Positions 40,291-54,345 of a stretch of 64,000 nt of DNA are shown piece after piece. The notes under the pieces are model-generated. The model did not search any database. It worked only from the letters and a program-made list of their open reading frames with translations, and had not been told where the DNA came from. This DNA comes from Hemicordylus capensis (lineage: Eukaryota; Chordata; Lepidosauria; Squamata; Cordylidae): contig NC_069658.1 of assembly GCF_027244095.1 (NCBI RefSeq), positions 35,552,501 through 35,616,500 of the forward strand, read 5' to 3'. The translations under genes were made by a program, and so were the position numbers. Every line of letters starts with the position of its first letter. Positions within the stretch are counted from its first letter, which is position 1.

Positions 40291-42540
40291 TAATTGATAA
40301 GATGCTTGTACTGCCTTATTATCAACAGCCTTAATCAGGCCTATAATACAAAATTAAACCAATAATTTAAAAAAACAATGAAAAGAATAACAATCCACAA
40401 AAGCATCAGAAAATCATAAAAACACAGCTCAAAAGCAGTTAATGCAATTAAATAGTAAAGGCAGTGAAAAGAGGCTCAGAAACCAAGAGCCATAAGGACA
40501 AAAGAGAAAGGCTGGACTTCACTTGCACATGAAGGATAGCAAGGAAGGTACCAGGAACACACATTTGGAGCTGCATTTCCACAGCTTGGATGTGCCACCA
40601 CAAAAGGTCTCTCTTTCCCTGCCTTCCCCCAAACAATTCAAGCAGAAAGCATTGCTTTCACTCTGAATGAGTGAACTCATCAACCTTTATTCAGAGCATT
40701 TCTGAAAGATAATCAAAAGGGGACAAATTTTCATGATTTGCAAAATATGTTGTTCTTGATGAGACCGTCACATAATGAGACATTTTTCATTGGGGGAGCA
40801 GAGACAAACATTAGAGCAGCAGGAGGAAGATTGGATGATAGCATAGCATGTCACATAGGAACCATAAATTGCTCTGGATAACAGGTTCTAGAAAGAACTA
40901 TACAAGCACATGGTATGCAGGTTCACATAAACGTTAAAATCGAGGTAGGAGATGTGCGTGATTGTGAGAACTCACTCATTTCCCTCCAGTTCCCATTGCT
41001 CCTGGCAGAGCTACCCAGCCACTGTACCCAGTTTTTTTTAACCAAAGGTGCCACACTCAAATCTACACGGCAGCCATAGACACCTGAGCCCAAAGCGACA
41101 CCCTAGCCTCCATGTTCTTGGAGCCCTAGCACCTTCAACAGAAAGCTGCCTGGTGACACACCACATCATCATCAACCACGCCCACTCACACCTGCCTCCC
41201 CATGCAGTCCCCAGCTTCTTGAAGGTGCAGGCACACAGCTGGAGCAGGTCAAATGGATTTTGTCATAGGGGAGTCCCTGTGCACCCCCTCACAGCATCCC
41301 TTCTTGGAGCCTTACAGCTGAGAAAGACATGCTGTTCTGGTAGCTCCAGGTCTTATCACTCACATCAATTTTGGAGGATGAATACAACTGAAGGAAGCCC
41401 GAGCAGGTGCGTGACTGGGGGAGTCAGTCATATGACTTGCCTCAGGGGGGGCCGCCAAGGCAGTGGGCCCCCAGACAACTGTCTCCCCTTGCCCCGTTAT
41501 AGTTACGCCCCTGCCTCACTCCTAGGGGAATTGGTAGATTTCCATTGCTGCAATATGAATCTCTTGGCTGCAAGTAAGCTCCTCCATAGCCATTGTTTAG
41601 AACTTGATTTTAGTCCCCAGTCGGTTGGGATATACCCCAATCCTGCTTTCAGGTCCTTCAGTAAAAGAGACTAATCCATCACTAAGTTAATTCACATAAT
41701 CACCTACCTCCAGAAACCTTGCACTATGAGACAAGAGACTGAGGAACAAAGTGGGGGAAAGCATCATCATAGTTTTTAGCCCATCCCTCCCCTTTGGTGA
41801 TAGTGAGTGTTGGAGGCTGTTGCTAGATTATATTTGTTTATTTAGGCAAGACACAAGTAGAGAATTAGGAGGAGGGAGAAGAAGATATAACTCAGTTCCT
41901 TCTGGCTGCTTCCATAGAAGAGGTAAAACTTCAGCCTGGGTTGACTGCCCTGAGGCTCTGTGATTCAGAGAGAGAGTTTTAGCTTTTGCTCTCTAAACAT
42001 TTACCCCAGCCAGCAGCTGCTCTATCAAGGAAGCAAGCATACATTAGCAAGTTCCATGTGTGAGGGTGAGACACACTGGCTGTGTTTAGCATTTTTAACT
42101 CTGCAGACTGCAGTTAAGGATAAAGGCTGAATATTTTATTATACCCACCCCAAAAAGAAATCCTCTTTCAGGCAAACTCACCAGGACTACAAAGAGGAGA
42201 AAGGCAAAAAAAATGAAACTTCTTGTGGGGGTGGCAACTGGGCAAAAAATGAAATCTGACCAAGATAAAATATTCCATAAACCTTTCTGATTTTACAGAA
42301 TACAAAAGTCTATGGAATTCCCTAGCCATAGTGCTTAAAACTGCAGTCTTAAATCATTCACCAAGAGAAAAGCAAATGACAAAATGTACCAGAGATAAAA
42401 CCAGAGATGCATTATTTGTTGCTCTGGCAAGAGTCCAAAAGCTTGGTGATGTTTGTTTTGATAACCCACAGCAGATACACTATGGGCCAGTTTGAACAAT
42501 CAATGGCCTGAACATGCAAAGAGGGTGGAATCTCTCTTTG
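40291..42540. other. Intergenic DNA between granzyme copy 2 and CDC20B
   Basis: Holds the reversed repeat copy at 41320-41520. The rest has no gene or transposon I can name; 41720-42300 could be a fossil LTR-type piece but the evidence is weak. Confidence 0.3.
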
Positions 42541-42547
42541 GTTTCAT

Positions 42548-42835
42548 TCCCCATGGAACATAGGAACTTCCTACTGAGTCAGACTCAGCATTGTCTAAAC
42601 CAGTGGTTCCCAAGCTGGGTTCCTTTAGATGTTGCTGAACTACAACTCCCATCACCCCCAGCCACAACAAATTGCAGCTGGGAATGATGGGAGTTGTGAT
42701 TCAGCAACGTTGGGAGGAACACAGCTTAGGAACCACTGGTCTACACTAACAAGCAGTAGCTCTCCAAGGTTTCACACAGGAATCTTTCTCAGCTCCCTGA
42801 AGATGCCAGCATTTGAACCTGGGACCTTCTGTGTT
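42548..42835 (-). repeat. tRNA-headed SINE carrying a MITE
   Basis: catggaacataggaacttcc, tcagactcagcattgtct, then the MITE at 42601-42738, then gcagtagctctccaaggttt and gaacctgggaccttctgtg. Confidence 0.75.
42601..42738. mobile_element. Palindromic hAT MITE
   Basis: Ends cagtggttcccaagctgggt and tagcttaggaaccactg-type are inverted; target duplication gtctaaac / gtctacac (7 of 8). Core ctacaactcccatcaccccc and gatgggagttgtgat. Confidence 0.9.
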
Positions 42836-42929
42836 ACCCATGGCCCCATCTACCCTGATCTCTACCCCCAGCTCCAGTGACCACTAGTCAGCACTGCCCA
42901 CGGAGTTTGCTGCATGCTGCCGAGGCAAG

Positions 42930-43028
42930 ATGGAGAAGACAGAAGATATAACCTCCCTACTCACCTCTTCTGACTCTGAGGCCACAGAGGAACCCTGCAA
43001 ACAGACTGCCCACGAAGAAGAAGCCTGA
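42930..43028 (+). other. Short acidic ORF, origin unknown
   Basis: Thirty-two codons, MEKTEDITSLLTSSDSEATE then EPCKQTAHEEEA and stop, followed by an AT-rich 3' UTR-like stretch with ataaataaaataaaaac at 43143. It could be the end of a processed retrocopy or chance; I do not recognise the protein. Confidence 0.2.
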
Positions 43029-43198
43029 CATGCTATTACCTTTTAGCTATATTGTGTGTTTCACTGCTATTATATGTCATTTTTAATTTTTAAATAGTAG
43101 ATGAATAGTAAATGAATAGAACAGCAACTTTAAAATGCCAATATAAATAAAATAAAAACATTGAAACGATTCTCCTCCTGAAGGTAAGCTGTTTTTGG

Positions 43199-43305
43199 TT
43201 ATATCTTCCTATATTTCCACACATAAGCTGTCTCATCAGCTGCAGCAGAAAAAACACTGTTTCCATCTGGACTCAATGCCATATGCAAGACTCTTCCTTT
43301 GTGAC
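43199..43305 (-). CDS. CDC20B: CDC20B last coding exon
   Basis: Acceptor tttttaatgtag, then [29 protein letters not shown] and stop after KYRKI. Matches the last blade of CDC20 proteins (SPDG...SAAADET). Confidence 0.95.
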
Positions 43306-46300
43306 CTACATTAAAAAAACAGGCAGGACATACATGAAATACCATCAAGGTGCTATGACTAGAAAAACAAAAGGTTACACTTTCAAAACTACTGTCCATC
43401 ATAAGTCCTGTTTCGCTATGAGTACTACACAAGTGGCTACAATGTTCATTTTGGGACCAATTTGTCCAGCATGGCTCAGGAGTTCATAGCGGCCATGACA
43501 ATTATGGGCCTATCCCAAGTGGTCTCGTGTTGCTGGACACACGCTTGATCTGATCTTTTACTCTGATCAGGGTGGGGACTCTTGTGATTTCCCCATTGTC
43601 AAGGATAGACCACCATATGGTTAAGGTTGGGCTCACAATCCCACCTCTGCAAGGGTGAGGAGCCTATTAGGATGGTCTGCCCAAGAAGGTTATTGGATCC
43701 AATAGGATTTAGTGCTGGCTCTGCCAGTAACTCTGTTGAATAAAATGGAGGTGCTACTTGTGCAGGGTTGGAACTTGGGAGACAATTTTGATCTGCTGGT
43801 TCTGGGTGGGGTCACACTTCCTCAGAAGGAACAGGTACACATTCCTGAGTGCTTCAGGATCCAAACCTCTTCCTGGTGTCTCAGATTGAGGCAGTGACCA
43901 GAGGTGCTTTCTATCAGCTTTGGCTGATAACGCCAGCAGTGTCCGTTTCTTGAGATGAACGACCTCTGAACAATGGTACATTTGCTGGTCACCTCAAGAC
44001 TTACTGCAATGCGCTCTATGTGGGACTGTCTTTGCATATAGTCCAGAAACTTCAGTTGGTAAAGAATGCTGTAGCCAGGTTGGTCTCCGGGTCATATCAG
44101 AGAGGCCATATCATTCCTATCTTAAAAGATCTACACAGGCTGCCGATAAGTTTCCAGGCAAAATACAAGGTCTTTGTTATAACCTATAAATCCCTAAACA
44201 GCTTAGGCCCAGGGCATTTAAGAAAATGTCTTCTTCACTATGATCCCCATTGCCCATTGAGATCATCTTGAGAGGTTCATCTGCCATTGCCACCAACTCA
44301 TCTCGTGGCTACACAAGGATAGGCCTTTTTTTGCCACTCCAAGACTCTGGAATGCTCTCCCTGCTGAAAGAAGAGCCTCCCCATCCATGACAACTTTTCA
44401 AATGTCTCTAAAGACACATTTATCCACATAACCCGTGGTGCCAGGAACAGCGCAGATTATCTGTGCTGCTCCCGGCAACATGGATCTACAGAGGGTGAAT
44501 AGATGTGTCTTTTTAAGTAGACGTGGTTTTAAATTGTGTTAAGGTTTTAATTTCTGTTTTAATTTGTGTATGTTGCTGTAAACCACCCAGAGATGGACAT
44601 TTGGGGTGGTGTACAAATATAATAAATAAAAATAATACATTTTTGCACACACCCCATTTCTATGAACAGAGATAATTTCCCGCTCTAATTTTCATTTCCT
44701 TTAGATAAGCACGCACTGGAAACTTATAGTATTTTTCAGGGGTGGATCTACAACTGCACAAACATGTGCAATGAACATGGGCTGCCTCTAGTGGGAGCCA
44801 CATCTGAATTTCCAACTTAAATCATAATTTCCCCATCGAGATCAATGGGAAACTCAAAAATATTAATATCCTGAATGGCTGGGCAGAAAGCTTGGAAATA
44901 TCACAGAGATGAAATTTCACACAGATCTGCTTCCCCTGTGCCACAGCTGCACTAATACATCTCCATCTGAGGATCATCTGCCAAGCACGCCTCCAGAACT
45001 CTAATCAGAGATGCACCTAAGTAATTTTGGAGCCTGGACTTAAAGGCTTTTGGAGGACCCCCCCACACACTGTTTTTAACACATTTTTAACTGATTACAT
45101 CACCCAGGACAGACTAAAAAGGATTTGCGGGCCCCCAGTGGGTGTGGAGGCCCTGGACTTCAGCCCTGAAGTCCAGGGGTAAGAGCGCCTCTGACTCTAA
45201 TATGCACGACACAACTTGCCCACCCATAAATGTCACTGCCAGACTGTGTAGGCAACAATACTGAACTAGATAGACCAATGGTCTGACTCAGTTGAAGGCA
45301 GCTTCCTATGTTCCTATGTCTGAGCAGCCGCAGCACTAACAGAGTGGAGCAAGGCAGAGAAGGAATTGAGAATGAGTGTGTGGAGGGGGAAAGAAGTGGG
45401 CCCAACCCACTTGACTTTTGCCCAGGAAGCTAGGGTGCCCTCAGCTGATGTGGAAGGGCCAACTCTGCATGGAAACTTTTAAGATTGTTTGTCTTTCCAG
45501 ATAGTATCTGGAGCTAGCAGCCACTTTGCATGTCAGGGTGAAGCCACTATGTCTTTCCTTCTAGCCCTAACAACCATAGGTGATCTGTGAAAGCATCTTG
45601 TGGGCCTTTTATCTCTTTCCATGGTCAAAAAACAGTATCAAACAAAAGCAAGGGTGCGAAATGAACATCCAGAGCTGGCAGTCTCCTGCAGAAATATATC
45701 TTGATACTCCTGATGCAAATATAAATTTGAGAGGTTTAGACACCCCGTAGAATAGGGCAGCCTACTCTGAATCCATTTCAGGTTGCTCCCAGACCTCCTG
45801 CAGTGTTCCTAAATGAATGCATTTCCACTATCCACTCTGCCATCTCCCACTTTATTTGCATCCCTTTGCCACACCTACTGAGGCAGTCAGTAGTAAGGAG
45901 GGTTTCAGGGCTTCATCACTGCTGTGGATCTCAGACTCCAATTCTTGGATATTGCGTAAGCATGTGTGGTGGCAGCACACAAGAATGCTAAGAAACATGG
46001 GGACTATGTTTCCCATAGTCCCCATATGTCCTAGGTAAGGGGTGCACAACTTTGGTCCTTCAGGTGTGGTTGAAGTACAACTCCCATCATCCCCAGCCAC
46101 AATGGCCAATAGTCAGGGATGATGAGCATTGTAGTCCAGCAACAGCTGGAGGACCAGGGTTGTGTACCCTGCCCTAAATATTGTCACATATGCTAGCATC
46201 TAGGGCCTGGTCTATTCCTCAGGTCCTCCCACTGCCCTGGGGAAAAGAAGGAAAGGCTCTCAACAGCATTGGACAACTCAGCAGGAAGGGCTCTAGGCTG

Positions 46301-49300
46301 AATCAAGAGTAATCTGATTTTAAATAGAACTACTTTGAACATCAAATAGATATTCTCCGAATTATTCTGATTTCATTGGACCAATTCTTAATCATACCAG
46401 GGGAAACATACCATCACAAGTCAATACATCTCTTAAACATGGATCTTTGACAGCACTGAAAATATTTGAACAGGTTTACTTTTAAAGCCATTTTGGCTCT
46501 AGCAACCTGATGCAGTGGCAAGTATTCTGTATTCCAAACTCTCAACTTGGCAGCAATGAAAATATTAAAGCTAGCGGTTGAGCGCCAAGCTAAATTACTC
46601 CTAAGTAGTCCTGCTAAATTAAGCAGCCCTTTACTGCTTCCTGAGTAGTAATATTCAGTAAGTTAGTCTGAGTGTCAGTCGGTGTTTTCTTCTTACGTGC
46701 TGGCAGTGTAACAGTACCCTTTGTTCAGAGTGTAGCCCAATAACTAAGTGAGGAGAGGGGCAAAACTGCCTTGCAGTTCTTTCACCTTGGCTGCAATTAA
46801 AAAATAATAATAATACTGAGGCTGTTCTCTCGTGCAGGCAAAAACAGGCTAAGGAAACCCAGACCAGGTTTGCCTGCATGTGAGAACCGCCAGAAGCCGC
46901 TTGGCTCCCGGCGGTGGTGGGACAGCAAGCCCGCCTCCAAAATAAGGTAAAGAACGAAAGCGCTCTCTTAGCCCAATTTTTCTGCTTGTCTGCCACAATG
47001 TTCTCTCTAACAGGGATTCCCAGATGTTCTTGACTACAACTCCCATAATCCCCAGCCAAAGTCCATTGCAGCTGGGGATGCTGGGAGTTGCAGTGACCAA
47101 TGTCTGGGAATCCCTGTTAGAGGGAACGCTGGTCTGCCAACCGGAATCCCCACAATGCACTGTGCACTTGTGTGGTGCATTATGGGAGTTTGGGGGGGTG
47201 GGGCATTGCTTCTCAGCACCCAACCCTCCGCACTGCCTGGTGCAGTCAGCAATCGTCTGGGCGGGCAATCCGCCCACCCAGCAAAGACAGAGGGATTGTC
47301 TGCAGCGAGGTGCTAGCAGCCTTCCTCCCCGCTCTCCCAAGAGCCTTTTCTCACTGATAATGAGAATGGCTCATTATCTATCTCCATCTCTCTCACTGCT
47401 GTGGTTAACGCCAAAAGCTGCTCTAAAAAAAAAAAAGTATCTTTTGCAAGAACCGCTCCCTGGAATATCTGATGCAAATCTGAAAGCATGACAATGACAC
47501 TGAGCAAAAGTGTGATTCAAAAAAGCCAACTGTGGTTGTCAACATTTATTTCAATCTTTGGTTGTACACTGTTTGAATACTACATAAGGAATACTACACA
47601 TATTGATTTAATAATAAACATGCTTACCACAGAGTTCTGCTGAATTTGAAAGCATGGGGTATTTCCAGATGTTCATCTTATTTCCAGGATGGCCTTGCCC
47701 ACTCACTAATTCTTTGGTATTGGGTAACCAGAGCAGGGAGCACACCTGAAATGTTTTTCAAATGTTTATTTCACTGTAAAATGACATGCATACATTCCAT
47801 AATGTATTCCCTGCTAACTTGGTAAAGAGGCACCTTTTAACATGGTGATTCTCTTTATTTAGCAGGGGGAGAGTAACTGGCCCTATCTACCCCAAGCACA
47901 GTACTTCCAGTGACTGTTGCTGGTGTCTATCTGAAGTTTCTTTTTAGATTGCGAGCCCTTTGGGGACAAGGAGCCACCTTATTTATTTATTATTTCTCTG
48001 TGTAAACCTCCCTGAGCCATTTTTAGCAATAGCAATAGCAATAGCACTTACATTTATATACCGCTTTATAGCCGGAGCTCTCTAAGTGGTTTACAATGAT
48101 TTAGCATATTGCCCCCAACATTCTGGGGACTCATTTTACCGACCTCGGAAGGATGGAAGGCTGAGTCAACCTTGAGCCCCTGGTCAGGATCGAACTTGTA
48201 ACCTTCTGGTTACAGGGCGGCAGTTTTACCACTGCGCCATTTTTGGAAGTGTGGTATAGAAACTGAATAATTAATAATTAATAATAATAATAATAATAAT
48301 TCCACTATGGGCCAATTCAGATGAACAGTGACCCCTACATGCGACAACGTCAGGGCCACTGCATGAATGTGCCTGCCCTAACATCACTAAGGGACATGCT
48401 GATTTGATCTTGGCACATTCTTGAATTGCATGTGAGGGGTATACTTCCAAATCACCCCCCCCCGCCACATGCGCGACAAATCCCTGCTTAAACAAAACAA
48501 AGTCCCGTGTAAATTCCGTCACTTCATTCCCACCTAATTTTCCTGCATGTGTAAAGATTGGCAAAAGGTGCCATCCCTCAAAAATTGAGCTTTCCCTGTG
48601 TACTGCAATAATGGCTGGTGATTGTGAGATTGTCCTAGTGAGCCATAAATATGGGCTCCTATTTTTCGTGCATGAGACGTTCACTGCCGAACCGGTTTGC
48701 CTCAAACCGGACCAATTCAGTAGCTCAGTGGTGAACCAAACCGGGGGCCGTTCAGTCTGCAAATGAACCAAGCCAAGCCCCGTTTGGGCAAACCAGTTTT
48801 GCAGCAAATGGGTGGGGGTGGCAAGATGGGGCTGGCTGCTGGTGCCACTGCTCCCTCACCCCCGGTGGGGTCCCAAGCACAGGCAATGCTTTGTTAGGGA
48901 ACCTCCCACATGGAGGCGCAATTCTGGCCTCCGCAGATGCATGGAGGCCGGAACTGCGCTGCCACCGTGCAGGCGGCTTCCTAACAAAGCAGCATGCATG
49001 CTTGGGGCTGCTCCAGAAGGGGCAGTGGTGGCACCTGCAACTGTGATGGCCAGGTGAAGACATTACTACTTTTCTCACCGCTCCTGCCCAGCCGCCCCTT
49101 AGCATTCCTTCCTAGGACCCCCCACACCTTTACTTGTAAAGGGGAATCCTCACCTTATTGCCCTTTACAAGTATTAGTGGACTGAACCGATTTGGTCAAA
49201 TGGAATGGACCAGCCAGTCAGTTTAAATGAACCAGTTCGACTTAAATTCAATTAGAACCGGACCGAGATTTTTGGTCCGTGCACAGCACACCTGTTACCA

Positions 49301-52300
49301 GCATGCTGCATGTGATCTCATGGCATACGGAGCTACCATTAAGGTGAATTGAAATACATCTTTAATCAGAGGCAGTCCTTCTATGAAGCAGAATGAGGCA
49401 CTGGCCTCAGGCACAGATGCAAGGAGGAGTGCAGGGAGTTGCACCCACAGAGGCCACCCTATAGGTCTTCTTGCTGTCACCTTTCCTCATCATACTAGGA
49501 CATGCTGTACATTTTCATCTTCTTGCCCTGCTGGGGTGAGCCTCTTCCCTCCCCTTTCCCGCCCCACCATGTGATCTAGCAACACCCTTGTTGCCACTGC
49601 CTGGCTTGGTGACATAGTCTGAGATTGTTCATGTGATGCTGTCTTGGTAGTATGGCCTGAAGATGCTGAGCACCTGGGGATGTCATTGTCCTTGTCATCT
49701 CAGGCAGCAAAACTGTCTTGGCCACCCTGTCTTTAGGAGGGGATTGCAATCTACAAATCTGAAGCACACAAATCTGAAGCACTTTATGATTTCACCTGAG
49801 ACTGTGCATCTACAGTTTCAAGAATTTCCATGCTGCTTATATTCCAGATGTGCAAAAGTTTGTCCTTCATTCCACCTCCTGTGGCAATTACTGTGGATTG
49901 CCATGGACACCACATCATGGCCTAATGAAAGAAAAAGGGGCAGCAGCATAAATTGTGTTTGTTTGTTTGGGGCATTTATATAAAGCTTTTCAGGTGAACC
50001 TCCAAAGCGGTTTACTTAAAAATATCAATAAAGAACCACACTAAAAGCAACCGGTTTACACCTTTACATGTTGTGCTCTATAGGCTTTGTTTCTTCTCTC
50101 GTCCCCTCAGAGCAAGACGATCCCTGGTCACTCTATGGTGACAGCTGGGGGAAGGAGGGGCCACCTCAGCTATAACGAGAGCACTGGATGGTGGCAGCTC
50201 CCCAGAATGCATCTCTTCTCTGCTCCCCACAGAGCAAGATGGCTACTGGTTGTTCTGTGATGGCAGTTGGTTCTGATGATAGTGGTTTTCCACCACTGTA
50301 CCAGGCAACTGACAAATCAGTTTGGCTATTACAAAAGAGTTCCGGAGATGAACTACCTCTTTGTAAGGAGTAAATAAGTAAAATGTGGCAAGTAGCCTAA
50401 CTGAAAATAACTGAGTGAGCTAGTTTGATTAAGAGATGGAATACACAGTCCTGATTTTGCTCTGAATGCGAGCCTTTTACTGATTTTGCACTGGATGCCA
50501 GCCTTTTACTGATTTGGGTGTGGTGGGGATTAGCATTGTCACCATTGTGGCACAACCTTGAGCCCCTGGTGGCGCAGTGGTAAAACTGTCGCCCTGTAAC
50601 CAGAAGGTTACAAATTCGATCCTGACCAGGGGCTCAAGGTTGACTCAGCCTTCCATCCTTCCAAGGTCAGTAAAATGAGTACCCAGAATGTTGGGGGCAA
50701 TATGCTAAATCATTGTAAACCGCTTAGAGAGCTCCGGCTATAAAAAGTGGTATATAAATGTAAGTGCTATTGTGCATAAATGCTTTTTAATGTACATTTT
50801 ATGTACATCAATTATGTACATGCAATTATGTGACATTTCTGATTAATCATGTAATTATATACATTTTTATTTTCCTTAGTGGTTTGCTAAGATATTACAG
50901 TTTTTGACATTTACTGAATAAATTTTGTTAAGCTTCAGATAAACTTTTCTAGTGAAAATAAGAACACAGCTAATATGTTTTCTGCAATTTTCAGTTGCCC
51001 ATCCCACTTCAAACTGTAAAGGCTCCAACCCTACATGTGTCCTATAGGTGTAAATTAAAATAGCAGACCATTAATTCTTCTTACCTTTACTGCTGAGGAA
51101 TGGGGTATGGAGATCAATGGCCTACATCGTATTGTCACACCTGGATCATTAGGCCAAATATTTAGTAGACCATCACTCGATCCACATGCCAGATGTCTGC
51201 TGTCTGGGGACCACTGCAAGCTACATACACTCTGCCTGCTTTGCCGTGCCATTCCTATATGATGCTGAGCCGATCGAATATCATGATGACAGATATATCC
51301 TAGCCTAGAGCCGCTATGAACAAGAGGAGGCAGCATGTAGATGGGGTCATTCTCATGATTCCCACAGATCTGGCACCCGAGGCAAGGGTCATTAGTTTAT
51401 GGTCATCAAAAGCTGCTTTAGAATCTTTTTAAATAATACAAATAATAGGTTCATTCACACAATTGCTGGCAGGGCAGATGTCGTGCACCTTAGCCCTGGG
51501 GCGTGGTGCTAGGCATCAGCAAAGAAGGCAGAGGTCAGCACTCACTGGAAGAGGCAGGTGGTAGGTTCAGCCTGGCGCTGGAGCAGGAGCAGTCCTAGAA
51601 GCAAATATATGTGTAGCCTGCCCAGAAACCCTAACAGGCTTGGGCACCCCAGGCTCAAATTTTAGATATTTTTAATTTATTTTATTTTCTAACAGCATTA
51701 AGACAGGAGGTGGGGAGGCTGATCACATGAAAGGTGGCAGCTGGGTAGGACAGCTTTTGCTCGGTAAAATGCTGGGGAGGGAATCTGGGCAGGGTGAGCT
51801 CATCCTACCCAGCTGCTGCCTCACACATGTTCAGTCTCCGCACTTCCTACCAGGGGCAGAGCCACCATTGAGCAAACAGGTTCCAAGAACCCGGGCCGCC
51901 ACCAATCAGGGCCTGTGCCTGGTGCCCTAGCCACACCCCCTGCATCTGATGGCAGATGCAGGGCGGTGTTTAGCATCTGATGACAGACGCAGGGGGTGGA
52001 GCTAGGAGACACGGTAGCGGGCTGGACCCGGCCGCTGCTGGCCTCCCTCCACCCCTGCTTCCTACCTCAATGTTTGCAAGCACAACTGCTGATCAGGAGC
52101 CTACCCTACTCTCCTACCCAGTCAAGGCACTCCTCCTACCATGCCAGCGGTTGTGTGAACGAATATAACATATCACAAAATGAAAGTTACATTTAAAGAA
52201 GTTTAAATCATCATGTCACAGTGCGCGCACAAACAATTATTATAAAGTCCAGCACCTGCTAAAACACAGTAATCTTCACAGCAGTGAGAAAGACACCCAG

Positions 52301-54287
52301 TGTGAGAGCCATATGAATGTCTGTTTTCCACAATCAAGGAGCCACCAGGAAACGTCCCTGCCCTAGGTCACCACCAATTGCAGCTCAGAAGACTGTAGAA
52401 CATGGATCAGGGCCCCAGCCGAAGTTCTTAATACATGGGGCAGATTCATATGAGAGAAGGGTGTCTTAAGATACCTTGGCTGACATCCAGACTAATGCTG
52501 CCCCAGTGCAAACATGTTGCTCTTGCTAATTCTGCACAGTCAGGCGCTCACATTCCAGACTGGTGTGGCACCGGTGCCACAAGATGCACTTATGCAACCT
52601 GTGGTGCACCTCCCTCTACAGCACCTCTTCTTCAGTCCATATATGCTGCAGAGAATCATGCACTACCCATGCAAGACTTGCACGAGCAGACCAACAACAC
52701 AAGAGACTGAGCAACTTTGAGCAGCCACTCAGTTACGTGACCTTCTTGAGGGTGCGCATCTTTATTCGCTCCACTAAGACGCCGTTAGTCTGGGTGTTCA
52801 CCCCTTTTCCAGACTGCATAGTGCTTTTAAGGTAATAACCAGCACCTTGAATTGAACCTTGGTACCAATTTGGAATTTAGATGTTCTCCCAGCCATATGG
52901 GATTTATTCAGTACTGGGAGAATACTGAAAGAGCACTTCCGTATGACCAAGAAAAAGAATTCAAAATGGGACTGTACAAATGAGATCCTTGCAGTATAGA
53001 AACTCTTGTTAGTCACTGTAGCAAATGAAATGTGTATAACTATTAATTAGTTTCAAGCCCTGAATCCTGCTCTGCTGTTTCCTGTTTGATTGTCCTTAGC
53101 TTTCCCATTGATTCTGCAATGACACCCACAACCTACACACTGGTTTTCCCTCTGACAATATTTTAAATAATAGGTAGGCAGATAGGGGGGTATTGGTACC
53201 CGACTGGTTCCTGAATCTTTAAAAACTGAACCGAGGAAAATCTACCACACACAGATTTTCCTGTAACACCAGCACTTCAGTGGAATAAGGAGCCACATCT
53301 GTAAAACTCTCATTTCTGGGTAAATCCAGATATACAAGAGTCCTCTCAGGCAACCCTATATAGATAAGCCATGTTTTCTACAAGTTTCCACAGAGGCAGG
53401 ATAATATAAGAACACCCTGCTGAATCATGACCAAGGCCTAGCTAGTCTAGTATCGTGTTTCACAGTGGCCCATCAGATGACTCTGAGAAGCTCACAGCAA
53501 GAGTTGACGGCATGCCCTCTCACTTGCTGTTGCTCCCCTGCAACTGGTATTAGATCTTAGAAATGCAGAGGTTCTCAAACTTTGATCTCTGAATGTTGTT
53601 AGACTTCGGCCATTGTGTCTGGAGAAGAAGGTTTGAGGATCCTTGATCTACTGAATACATTGAAAGAAACCCCACTCATAGTTACAACTCCAAAAGTGGG
53701 TAGGAGTTGAAAGTGAGTAGGAAGCCCCACCTCAGAGCTATCAATCATCCCCTCTCTTCAGCCACTCACGGTTACAGCAACGGTCTGCAGAGGGACCTAC
53801 TATAACTGTCAGTGATTGGTAGTCCAGGGAAATCCAGGCTGCCAGTCATGGAAGCGCCTTCCCTCATGCTTACAGAGTCCCTCTGCAGACTGCCACTGTA
53901 ACTGTGAGTGAGTGTCTGAAAGGAGGGAGGGAGGGAGTGACAGCTCCAGAGTGGGACTTCCTGCTCGCTTTCAGAGCTATAACTGTGAGCAGGGATTCTT
54001 TCAAAATGTCTAACCGGGGCTAATGAAAACCTCTCCTGAATTTTAAAAAACTGTAAGACAACCGTACTATACATGTGGCACATGAATATATTTGATTGCT
54101 CACCTGCTAAGTATATAGTCATTCCAGCTCATGACTCCAACCACAGACAGGTGACCAGACAGATTTCTCAGCGTCTTTTGGGTTTCAATGTCCCACAGCT
54201 GACAAAAAACAAAACAAAAACCGAACTCAAAGAATTTTTAAACCATTCGTCGCTGACACATCTTGTTCTGCACTTCATCTCAAAGTT

Positions 54288-54345
<58 letters not shown>

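Noticed and set aside
41048-41674. 208-codon host gene
   Set aside because: Its second half is the repeat also found inverted at 36000-36215; the rest is low-complexity with no domain.
46699-46715. tggcagtgtaacagta resembling a miR-34/449 seed inside CDC20B
   Set aside because: It is on the + strand while miR-449 is transcribed with CDC20B on -, there is no matching hairpin arm, and the host intron in other vertebrates lies nearer the 5' end of the gene.
48025-48235. tRNA gene on the - strand
   Set aside because: Repeated three times in the window with the same long tail and target duplication: a SINE.
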